Shown here: piece after piece, positions 1 to 4,447 of the stretch
Position numbering within the stretch: the stretch's first letter is position 1
Layout: each line of letters starts with the position of its first letter
Assembly: GCA_002331625.1 (NCBI GenBank)
Contig: DCZN01000013.1
Location: 12,890-20,025 of the forward strand
DNA length: 7,136 nt
Direction: 5' to 3'
DNA from: Nitrospira sp. UBA2083
Lineage (GTDB): Bacteria > Nitrospirota > Nitrospiria > Nitrospirales > Nitrospiraceae
The notes under the pieces: model-generated
Told to the model about the DNA's origin: nothing
Databases searched by the model: none
Seen by the model: only the letters and a program-made list of their open reading frames with translations
Translations under genes and position numbers: made by a program

Positions 1-1182
1 CGAGGGACGATTCCGATGAATCCGTTTGCCCTCACCTGAACTCGCAGGTGCGGCCGTCTCGCTCCCTGGGGCAACCGGAATGGCGCACCCCAACAGACGC
101 TCGATCGCTCGGAGTTGCTGAGAATCCTCTCCTGTCACAAAACTCGTGGCACGACCGGTCGTCTTCATCCGCGCCGTACGACCGATACGATGCACGTAGT
201 CCTCCGGGCAGTTGGGAAGATCGAAATTGATCACATGGCCGATGTTCGCAACATCGATACCACGGGCAGCAATATCCGTCGCAACCAGGATACGGAATGA
301 GCCGCGCCGAAACCCTTCCAGCGCGGCACGCCGCTGCGACAAACTTCGGTCTCCATGCAAGACGGCGACTCGATGGCCTGACTGACCCAACAAACGCCCC
401 ACCCGATCGGCACGATGCTTCGTCCTTGTAAACACCAGAGCCGTGTCTGTGGCCGCGCGAAGTAAGGATAAGAGAAGATCGGGTTTAGTGTCGTGGGACG
501 TATAATGCACGGCTTGCGTGACGCCCGATGCCGTGGTTGCAGAAGGCGCCACCATCACACGGACTGGATTGTTCACGCTCGCTTGAACCAGCCTCGCCAA
601 ATCCCCGGGGAAGGTGGCTGAAAACAGCAGAGTCTGTCGTTCTTCCGGCAAGGCATCAAGGATCTGGTTGATTTGAGGCGCAAACCCCATATCCAACATG
701 CGATCCGCCTCGTCCAACACCAGTATTTTTATGGACGACAATAGGATTGTCCCGTTCCACATATGATCCAGAAGGCGACCAGGGGTCGCGACCAAGACAT
801 CCGGCCGCTGGCGTAAACCACGCACTTGGGCCTGCATGTCTGCTCCCCCCACAATGACCGTCGCGGAAATCCGTCGGCTTCGCCCCAGCTTCTCAATCGT
901 GGCTAAGATCTGCGTGGCGAGTTCACGTGTGGGCGCCAGAATCAAGGCTTGAGGATGCCCCTTGGGAAGCGCGGCAAGCCGTTCGATGATCGGGATGACA
1001 AAGGCGGCGGTCTTCCCGGTCCCGGTCTGCGCGCAGCCAATGACATCACGCCCCGTAAGCGCCGGCGGGATGGCCCGCTCTTGGATGGGAGTTGGTGTCG
1101 CAAACCCAGTCTCCGCCAAGGTCTGGACCAGTACATCGGACAGACCGAGCGTGTGAAAACCTACATGAACAGACGTATCCAC
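1..1182 (-). CDS. rhlE: DEAD-box ATP-dependent RNA helicase, RhlE-like (3' end outside window)
   Basis: An ATP-dependent RNA helicase that would unwind short RNA duplexes in ribosome assembly, mRNA decay or cold adaptation. 394 codons are visible and the C-terminus lies beyond the left edge. Superfamily 2 motifs appear in order: Q motif with F9 and the TPIQ at 31-34, motif I AQTGTGKT (51-58), PTRELA (84-89), TPGR (133-136), DEAD (157-160), SAT (188-190), ARGID (306-310) and HRIGRTAR (331-338). Together they cover both RecA-like lobes, and the short N-terminus before the Q motif fits RhlE. The start is a GTG at 1182-1180, preceded by GAAAGGA (1196-1190) at 8 nt spacing; no ATG is suitably placed. 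After residue 370 the tail becomes Ala/Ser/Gly-rich and then basic, typical of the variable RhlE C-terminus. The family call is certain; RhlE rather than another DEAD-box subgroup is likely. Confidence 0.95.
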   Translation of the reverse strand, partial: MDTSVHVGFHTLGLSDVLVQTLAETGFATPTPIQERAIPPALTGRDVIGCAQTGTGKTAAFVIPIIERLAALPKGHPQALILAPTRELATQILATIEKLGRSRRISATVIVGGADMQAQVRGLRQRPDVLVATPGRLLDHMWNGTILLSSIKILVLDEADRMLDMGFAPQINQILDALPEERQTLLFSATFPGDLARLVQASVNNPVRVMVAPSATTASGVTQAVHYTSHDTKPDLLLSLLRAATDTALVFTRTKHRADRVGRLLGQSGHRVAVLHGDRSLSQRRAALEGFRRGSFRILVATDIAARGIDVANIGHVINFDLPNCPEDYVHRIGRTARMKTTGRATSFVTGEDSQQLRAIERLLGCAIPVAPGSETAAPASSGEGKRIHRNRPS

Positions 1183-1267
1183 TACAATATCCTTTCAGTA
1201 TGATCGCATTATGACGGGATCAGAGAACCGAGGGGAGAGACAACCGAGAAGGGTGTAGCTCCAAACT

Positions 1268-1297
1268 GGACCTGGTCGCGATGCGATCGCGAAGTCC
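1268..1297 (-). other. Hairpin in the helicase leader
   Basis: A perfect 7-bp inverted repeat, TCGCGAT-gcg-ATCGCGA (1276-1292), has a three-base loop. It is flanked by a second pairing of GGAC (1268-1271) with GTCC (1294-1297) across a small internal loop. It lies about 85-115 nt upstream of the start codon, inside the predicted 5' leader. No T-run follows on the minus strand, so it does not look like a terminator. The core also contains GCGATCGC, a palindrome that could be a protein or methylation site. Confidence 0.55.
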
Positions 1298-1348
1298 GTT
1301 ATGGTTGAACACTTCCTCGCCGGACCAGCACGAGTGAAATGCACCCTC

Positions 1349-1377
1349 ACTATACTGAATGACTGATCGCACGTCAA
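1349..1377 (-). promoter_or_regulatory. Predicted sigma70-type promoter of the helicase gene
   Basis: Read on the minus strand, TTGACG (1377-1372) and TATAGT (1354-1349) are separated by exactly 17 nt. Both are five-of-six matches to the consensus. Transcription would begin near 1342, giving a leader of about 160 nt before the GTG at 1182. The prediction is from sequence match only. Confidence 0.6.
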
Positions 1378-1379
1378 CC

Positions 1380-1420
1380 TGATGTTCAATCGATACGAGA
1401 AAGCGAACTACAGAACATCA
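1380..1420. promoter_or_regulatory. 8-bp inverted repeat between divergent promoters, possible operator
   Basis: TGATGTTC (1380-1387) and GAACATCA (1413-1420) form a perfect inverted repeat with 25 nt between the arms. The arm centres are 33 bp apart, close to three helical turns, so both half-sites face the same side of the DNA. The left arm lies 2 bp upstream of the helicase -35 box, and the right arm lies about 50 bp before the plus-strand -35 box. This placement would suit a regulator acting on both promoters. The regulator is unknown and a chance repeat is possible. Confidence 0.35.
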
Positions 1421-1468
1421 AACAACTTGCGCTGTATCCCGACCTACGATCTTAGTCAATACTATGAT

Positions 1469-1498
1469 TTGACTTTCTAACAGAACAGGTACTACACT
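1469..1498 (+). promoter_or_regulatory. Predicted sigma70-type promoter for the small-gene/RRM unit
   Basis: TTGACT (1469-1474) and TACACT (1493-1498) are separated by 18 nt. Transcription would start near 1505, giving a leader of about 180 nt before the gene at 1686. No other convincing promoter was seen before the RRM gene, so this may serve the 71-, 47- and 87-residue genes together. Confidence 0.45.
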
Positions 1499-1591
1499 AG
1501 CACTTCCCCGCGCACTCCTCGCACTCAATCAGAGTTTCTGCGCGAAATTCTGCAGTATCAATGCTGACACTCTCTGCCTGATTGAACGGCA

Positions 1592-1620
1592 CCCCCTGAA
1601 GTTCGCACAGATGCAGGGGG
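1592..1620 (+). other. Hairpin in the leader of the 71-residue gene
   Basis: CCCCCTG (1592-1598) pairs perfectly with CAGGGGG (1614-1620) around a 15-nt loop. The stem is very GC-rich. No T-run follows, so an intrinsic terminator is unlikely. It sits 55 nt upstream of the Shine-Dalgarno sequence at 1675 and could be a leader structure or an mRNA stabiliser. Confidence 0.45.
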
Positions 1621-1685
1621 CCGAGTTGTTGGTATCCCGGAAATAAGCTCGGTCAATGGAGCTTGACGCTCACCAGGAGGAGTCT

Positions 1686-1901
1686 ATGGATCTCGCGTCA
1701 CTTTGGAAAAGTCGCAAACCAGGAAGGAAGCGGTCCGCCCGTAAACCTAAAATCCGCTGGGAACTGCTCGGGCTAACGGATCCCAATTCAGTTGATCACA
1801 CCTCCTCTATTGAAACCATTAGGCGGGAAGTAACTTCGTTGGCAAGACACGGGCTTGGACCGGACACCCGCCTTCGCCCAGTCAGGAAGGCACGTCCTTA
1901 G
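1686..1901 (+). CDS. Small basic protein, unknown function (71 aa)
   Basis: I do not recognise this protein. The start at 1686 is chosen because AGGAGG (1675-1680) lies 5 nt before it; an in-frame ATG 30 nt upstream (1656) has no such signal. Residues 8-24 are a dense Lys/Arg patch (SRKPGRKR is part of it), and the C-terminal dozen residues are again basic. That composition suits nucleic-acid binding or contact with the ribosome or membrane surface, but this is only compositional inference. There is no signal peptide, membrane span or cysteine. It is the first gene downstream of the predicted promoter at 1469-1498 and precedes the 47-residue and RRM genes on the same strand. Confidence 0.65.
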   Translation: MDLASLWKSRKPGRKRSARKPKIRWELLGLTDPNSVDHTSSIETIRREVTSLARHGLGPDTRLRPVRKARP

Positions 1902-1933
1902 ATAGAAATCCCCTCGCGCGTCGGAGCCAGAAG

Positions 1934-1956
1934 CACGCATCGAGCAACCATGCGTG
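1934..1956 (+). other. 7-bp hairpin between small genes
   Basis: CACGCAT (1934-1940) and ATGCGTG (1950-1956) form a perfect stem with a 9-nt loop. It lies in the 111-nt gap between the 71-residue and 47-residue genes. The stem is not followed by a T-run, so a processing site or mRNA-stability element is more likely than a terminator. Confidence 0.35.
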
Positions 1957-2012
1957 GGCACCAAAGACGTGAACACTGCACCACCGATTGAACCGCAAAA
2001 AGAGACCCATCT

Positions 2013-2156
2013 ATGCCCAACCTGTCCTTCCTTCACGACTTCGTTGAATGGTTCGTTCAAAACCCGCTAACAGCCGCAACGTTCCTGTACATTACGGGAC
2101 TGATCAGCGTCCTCATCTATACCTATTTTGACCCGCACGATCAGCATAAATCTTAA
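2013..2156 (+). CDS. Single-pass membrane microprotein (47 aa)
   Basis: This short reading frame encodes a 47-residue peptide of unknown function. Residues 1-18 form a mixed amphipathic stretch (FLHDFVEWF within it). Residues about 21-39 are hydrophobic enough to span the membrane (ATFLYITGLISVLIYTYF). The tail is short and His/Asp-rich (DPHDQHKS). An in-frame stop at 1989-1991 leaves ATG 2013 as the only ATG; the ribosome binding site is weak (AGAGA, about 7 nt upstream). Size and layout resemble accessory subunits of respiratory or transport complexes such as CcoQ, but no motif supports a name. It lies 38 nt before the RRM gene and is probably co-transcribed with it. The hydrophobic segment and clean codons suggest a real gene. 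Confidence 0.6.
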   Translation: MPNLSFLHDFVEWFVQNPLTAATFLYITGLISVLIYTYFDPHDQHKS

Positions 2157-2194
2157 GCTTACAAGCGCTCGCGTTGTGCCAGAGGAAGATGATC

Positions 2195-2458
2195 ATGAAT
2201 AAACGTGTTGTGTATGTCGGCGGGCTCCCCAAGACCACGTCAGACCATCAGCTCCGCGACCTCTTGGGAGCCTACGGGACCGTATCTCATGCCCATGTCG
2301 TTAAACACAAACATAGTGGGAAGTCCGCCGGCTATGGATTCGTGGAAATGAGCTCGAGCGAGCAAGCCTCGAATGCCGTCGTCGCCTTAGAAGGTGTCGT
2401 ACTTGAAGGAGGTTGCTTGCGACTGTATATCGTACCCTATGCGTCCATTCGCCCCTAA
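2195..2458 (+). CDS. Single-RRM RNA-binding protein (87 aa)
   Basis: The whole protein is one RNA recognition motif. RNP2 is VYVGGL at residues 6-11. RNP1 is AGYGFVEM at 45-52, keeping the aromatic pair Y47 and F49; Y7 is the RNP2 aromatic. M52 replaces the usual final aromatic of RNP1. The predicted order is beta-alpha-beta-beta-alpha-beta and the protein ends just after the domain, lacking the Gly-rich tail of cyanobacterial Rbp proteins. ATG 2195 is chosen because AGAGGA (2181-2186) lies 8 nt upstream; ATG 2189 is too close to it, and a TTG at 2174 precedes the site. Bacterial proteins of this kind bind single-stranded RNA and are often cold-induced. The divergent helicase gene supports a role in RNA handling. 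Family assignment is very secure; the target is unknown. Confidence 0.93.
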   Translation: MNKRVVYVGGLPKTTSDHQLRDLLGAYGTVSHAHVVKHKHSGKSAGYGFVEMSSSEQASNAVVALEGVVLEGGCLRLYIVPYASIRP

Positions 2459-2722
2459 GTTGTGCCTAACGGGACGAGAGTCTCACCGATGACTCGGATC
2501 AACTGAAATCGGTTGCTACGCGATGGGATGAATCAACGCCTTCGAGCCTTCAGGTGGGCGGTCGCGACCGAACACGAACTCACCTTTCTACGTGCTCTGG
2601 CGTTTGAGAATAAACGCGCCCCACTCTACTATTGCCGTGAGCTTCAGAGCCTCAGAAACCCGCTGCATTTTCAAACTACTACCAGGAAACCTTCACCACG
2701 GTAATTTCACGTTGACTCTTTG
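2459..2722. other. Convergent intergenic stretch without a clear gene
   Basis: The RRM gene (plus) and the 100-residue gene (minus) converge here. The plus strand has an open frame from about 2513 to 2704, but no ribosome binding site precedes its ATG at 2528. The minus strand has a 26-codon frame without a good binding site. A weak stem, ACCGAT with ATCGGT (about 2487-2513), lacks a T-run, and no convincing intrinsic terminator was found on either strand. The stretch may hold decayed coding remnants. Confidence 0.4.
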
Positions 2723-3025
2723 CTATTCGGTCAGCAGATAGGTCACACCCAGAGCAACCGCCCACGCAAACATATACACGAGCAGGACGTATTCAAATTT
2801 ACTATTCCACCACAGATTCATAACGGCCTCCCGATGGTCAGCGGCAGCGCGTACCTGCTGTACGAACTGCCGCATCCGCACGTAGTCATGGCGGGCGCAT
2901 TCTTCATAACAAACCCGTTGTCTCTGCGTGATCCACGTGATCACCTTCCGCACCGACCAGTAACGGGTGTCCGGCGAATCCACGACAATGTTTACGTCAC
3001 CCGGGTCGACGACCTGAATCACCAT
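2723..3025 (-). CDS. Protein with C-terminal membrane anchor, unknown function (100 aa)
   Basis: I do not recognise the family. The first 75 or so residues are soluble and charged, with an alpha-helical middle rich in Arg, Gln and aromatic residues (RMRQFVQQVR is typical). Residues about 79-98 form one hydrophobic span ending two residues before the C-terminus, so the protein would be tail-anchored with its bulk in the cytoplasm. ATG 3025 directly follows an in-frame TAG, so no longer start exists. Its binding site is poor (GTGGAG about 14 nt upstream). The start lies inside the end of the 56-residue gene with a 29-nt overlap, so translation may be coupled to that gene, or the two may be halves of one frameshifted gene. 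It is the last gene of the minus-strand series. Codon use looks like genuine coding sequence. Confidence 0.6.
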   Translation of the reverse strand: MVIQVVDPGDVNIVVDSPDTRYWSVRKVITWITQRQRVCYEECARHDYVRMRQFVQQVRAAADHREAVMNLWWNSKFEYVLLVYMFAWAVALGVTYLLTE

Positions 3026-3167
3026 CTAGGACGGGGGACTCCACTGACATTCCATGCTGATAGCCATCACGCCCATCACCTTTGACATACCCGTACCGGT
3101 CGATATTCTCCACGCCCTCTAGAACAGCGCGACTCTTTTCTTCACCCGTTCGTGTCATTGGAATCAT
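2997..3167 (-). CDS. Small hydrophilic protein, unknown function (56 aa)
   Basis: This is a minus-strand frame of 56 residues with a strong Shine-Dalgarno sequence, AGGAGGGGG (3183-3175), 7 nt before ATG 3167. The protein is polar, rich in Gly, Asp, Glu and Arg, with no membrane span and no cysteine. Residues about 11-40 (including ENIDRYGYVKGDGRDGY) look like a short folded unit, but I know no family. It follows the zinc-ribbon remnant by 55 nt, and its 3' end overlaps the 100-residue gene by 29 nt. The last 10 or so residues become Gly/Arg-rich, as expected after a frameshift, so an original fusion with the downstream gene is possible. Confidence 0.55.
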   Translation of the reverse strand: MIPMTRTGEEKSRAVLEGVENIDRYGYVKGDGRDGYQHGMSVESPVLDGDSGRRPG

Positions 3168-3222
3168 GATGATACCCCCTCCTATGGACCGCTATTTGCT
3201 GCAATACCGTGCACAGCCTTCT

Positions 3223-3415
3223 TCACCCTCGTCGGAAGCGTTCCTGGAGGCGTACGCGGTTTAGAACCGCCGGTGGACTGTGACTCACTTTGTTTGCCTC
3301 AATTTCCTGATCCGCCGCCGCACCACAGAGAAGGCAGCTCCATCCAGATACCAAAAGCTTCCCTATGTCGCTCATTCGGACGGCAATCATGAGGCCTTGG
3401 CAGTAGATAGTGCAT
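3223..3415 (-). pseudogene. Zinc-ribbon-like microprotein with a frame break near its start
   Basis: AGGAGA (3426-3421) lies 5 nt before ATG 3415, but that frame gives an unconvincing 38-residue product ending at 3299. In the other frame, read to the TGA at 3225-3223, a plausible protein appears: CQGLM, then W-S-C-L-L-C-G, then a charged helix. Adding two bases after the second codon, so that ATG CAC T.. becomes M-H-C-I-Y-C, joins the good start to the good frame. The result is a 64-residue protein with C3-x2-C6 and C28-x2-C31, a four-cysteine zinc ribbon. A 2-base deletion in the first cysteine codon would explain the present state. The alternative is an intact 84-residue protein from GTG 3477 with C-x3-C, but that start has no binding site. 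Function unknown; likely a metal-binding adaptor or regulator. Confidence 0.5.
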
Positions 3416-3489
3416 GAAACTCTCCTGCAATTCGAACCTACAACACCTTTCTCAATGTATTCGCCCAGACAATGCACGCATAGATAGAT

Positions 3490-3600
3490 TCAGCCTGATT
3501 TCGATGACAATACCGAAACCAGGAGCTCCTGATGAACACTAAGAACCTGACCATACAAGGTCTCCATCAGCGAATATTCAGACATCCCGACAATGCTCAT
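3490..3600 (-). CDS. Microprotein, unknown function (36 aa)
   Basis: A 36-residue minus-strand frame starts at ATG 3600. The ATG shares its A with the TGA stop (3602-3600) of the preceding frame, forming TGATG, a classic translational-coupling arrangement. An AGG lies just upstream. The peptide (SLMETLYGQVLSVHQELL is its centre) should form one amphipathic helix, with no cysteine and no full membrane span. It is too short to place in a family. Its position, fitted exactly to the end of the interrupted 51-residue frame, is the main reason to believe it. A second in-frame ATG five codons later is an alternative start. Confidence 0.45.
   Translation of the reverse strand: MSIVGMSEYSLMETLYGQVLSVHQELLVSVLSSKSG
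3520..3531. repeat. Perfect 12-bp palindrome
   Basis: CAGGAGCTCCTG reads the same on both strands. It lies within the 36-residue minus-strand gene and just before a plus-strand ATG at 3532. The AGGAG it offers to the plus strand may be coincidental. It could be a dimeric protein-binding site; nothing else supports that. Confidence 0.3.
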
Positions 3601-3754
3601 CACCTGAAGATGCTAGCAATGACCACGTCCTCTTCCCGCTGGGAGCGTTTTGACCTACCAGACAAATCATCAACGACAACGGGCTTAAATCCGACTCCCA
3701 GTTTTTTGGCAATGACTCAAACCTTTTGACTGCACTTTGGATATCACCACTCAT
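3600..3754 (-). pseudogene. 51-aa protein interrupted by a 1-base slip in an A6 run
   Basis: ATG 3754 overlaps the TGA of the upstream 35-residue gene (ATGA). The frame begins sensibly (MSGDIQSAVKRFESLPK) and meets an A6 run at 3707-3702. Without a shift it continues in an unlikely sequence to a stop at 3580-3578. With one extra A in the run it continues as KKLGVGFKPVVVDDLSG, then a basic/acidic stretch, and ends at the TGA 3602-3600 after 51 residues. That TGA overlaps the start of the next gene. Both boundaries therefore fit the restored frame, which is strong evidence that the 51-residue version is ancestral. The cause may be mutation, a sequencing error in a homopolymer, or transcriptional slippage. 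The protein looks soluble; the family is not recognised. Confidence 0.55.
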
Positions 3755-3858
3755 ACACTAGGTATCGTGACGAAAAACCAGACAAGAAAGATAGCAAGTG
3801 CCCATAACAGCCCTATAAATGCGATCGAGTCGATTTTATTCCGCGTTTGTGTTGTCAT
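3751..3858 (-). CDS. Single-pass membrane microprotein (35 aa)
   Basis: A 35-residue peptide with a charged start (MTTQTRNKID) and one clear membrane span at residues about 11-31 (FIGLLWALAIFLVWFFV). AAGGA (3868-3864) lies 5 nt before ATG 3858, a good ribosome binding site. A longer in-frame reading from a GTG at 3975 lacks such a site. The stop overlaps the next start as ATGA, so the downstream frame is probably translationally coupled. It heads the minus-strand series of tiny genes. By positive-inside reasoning the N-terminus faces the cytoplasm. Its role is unknown; small spans like this are often regulatory or assembly subunits of membrane complexes. A plus-strand 138-codon frame overlaps it but lacks comparable signals. 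Confidence 0.6.
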   Translation of the reverse strand: MTTQTRNKIDSIAFIGLLWALAIFLVWFFVTIPSV

Positions 3859-4189
3859 TCTGTTCCTTCTTTTGATGGGCACGTTCGTAACGCTGCCATG
3901 TGAGATGCTTGAAACACTAAAACCGTGCAGACGCGAAAGACACTGTGGACGCAGGATCCGGTATTCGCGTGCCACCCCGCTTGACTTGATACTGAAAACA
4001 CTGCCGAGACTGAGGAATCAGACGCGCAGGGAAGGGAAGGAGTACGCGAAAGATGGGACAGCCGACGTTGCTAGACACGTCACGGCACCACCCTACAGGC
4101 CGCTATTCCTGCTGTCAACGTATCGGATCGGAACAAACCCTGCAACACAGTGATTCTATAGGGCTATATTTATTTCTTAGGAGAACACA
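3859..4189. other. No clear gene; possible minus-strand promoter
   Basis: No gene is convincingly supported here. On the minus strand, TTGACA (4118-4113) and TAGGGT (4095-4090) are separated by 17 nt and could promote the microprotein series through a leader of about 225 nt; the -10 match is weak. A plus-strand 46-codon frame (4053-4193) follows AGGAG at 10 nt spacing but encodes an unconvincing sequence. The DNA is visibly more A+T-rich than the flanking large genes. Confidence 0.3.
4090..4118 (-). promoter_or_regulatory. Possible promoter for the microprotein series
   Basis: A perfect -35 match TTGACA (4118-4113) is followed after 17 nt by TAGGGT (4095-4090), which keeps only the first, second and last consensus bases. 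The distance to the first gene (start 3858) is long, so support is weak. Confidence 0.25.
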
Positions 4190-4324
4190 ATAGCTGGCCG
4201 TAAGAAGGCAGGCGCACTGATTACCGGTGTTCCGTTTGTTCTTGTCCAAAACGTGGACAGTTCACTCGTCGCGAGTGGTTGGGCCATTTCATCTCTCGTC
4301 CTACAACCACTCTCTTCACGGTGA
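4190..4324 (+). pseudogene. 44-codon open frame with ribosome binding site but ATA at the start position
   Basis: AGGAG (4179-4183) is followed 6 nt later by ATA (4190-4192) where an ATG would be expected. From there the frame stays open for 44 codons to TGA 4322-4324. The start AGRKKAGALITGVPFVLVQ is a plausible protein N-terminus: a short basic patch followed by a hydrophobic stretch. Either a real gene lost its start by a G-to-A change at the third base, or it uses the very rare AUA start, or the match is chance. No family is recognised. It lies on the same strand as the transporter, 123 nt upstream. Confidence 0.3.
4263..4312 (+). other. Two mutually exclusive hairpins
   Basis: CACTCG (4263-4268) pairs with CGAGTG (4272-4277) across a 3-nt loop. 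GAGTGGTTG (4273-4281) also pairs perfectly over 9 bp with CAACCACTC (4304-4312) across a 22-nt loop. Bases 4273-4277 are in both stems, so only one can form at a time. The block lies within the 44-codon frame and upstream of the predicted transporter promoter. No T-run follows. Confidence 0.35.
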
Positions 4325-4365
4325 ACCAATTTCACAATCATTGAATAAGCCTGAACTCAACAAGA

Positions 4366-4396
4366 TTGCTCTAAACTGAGTCTTTCGACCTATACT
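4366..4396 (+). promoter_or_regulatory. Predicted promoter of the KimA-like transporter gene
   Basis: TATACT (4391-4396) is a strong -10 match. TTGCTC (4366-4371) lies 19 nt upstream as a weaker -35 with long spacing. Transcription would start near 4403, giving a leader of about 45 nt, too short for a complex riboswitch. Confidence 0.4.
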
Positions 4397-4447
4397 GGAG
4401 ACCATCTGAACATTCACCCTCCCGGACGTTTATGAGATAATCGCTTC

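Noticed and set aside
1195..1389. Minus-strand 64-codon frame upstream of the helicase
   Set aside because: It covers the predicted helicase promoter and leader hairpin, and its sequence shows no protein-like pattern.
1788..2060. Minus-strand 90-codon frame
   Set aside because: It lies opposite the 71- and 47-residue genes, which have better start signals or hydrophobic pattern; no binding site or recognisable domain.
2513..2704. Plus-strand 63-codon frame and a 26-codon minus-strand frame
   Set aside because: Neither has a good ribosome binding site or recognisable features; retained only as possible remnants.
2720..3085. Plus-strand 121-codon frame
   Set aside because: It is the shadow of the 100-residue minus-strand gene, has His/Pro-rich composition typical of reverse reading, and has no start signal.
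3532..3729. Plus-strand 65-codon frame with AGGAG before its ATG
   Set aside because: The AGGAG is half of a 12-bp palindrome inside a minus-strand gene, the protein is low in structure, and it opposes the interrupted 51-residue frame, which has better boundary support.
3737..4153. Plus-strand 138-codon open frame
   Set aside because: It has no ribosome binding site, its sequence looks random and basic, and it overlaps the 35-residue minus-strand gene, which has a good start and a clear membrane span.
4053..4193. Plus-strand 46-codon frame after AAGGAG
   Set aside because: Spacing of 10 nt is long and the peptide is not protein-like; its stop overlapping the ATA at 4190 may be coincidence.
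4403..4447. A cyclic-di-AMP (ydaO-type) riboswitch before kimA
   Set aside because: The predicted leader is only about 45 nt, too short, and I saw no matching conserved blocks in the longer upstream stretch.
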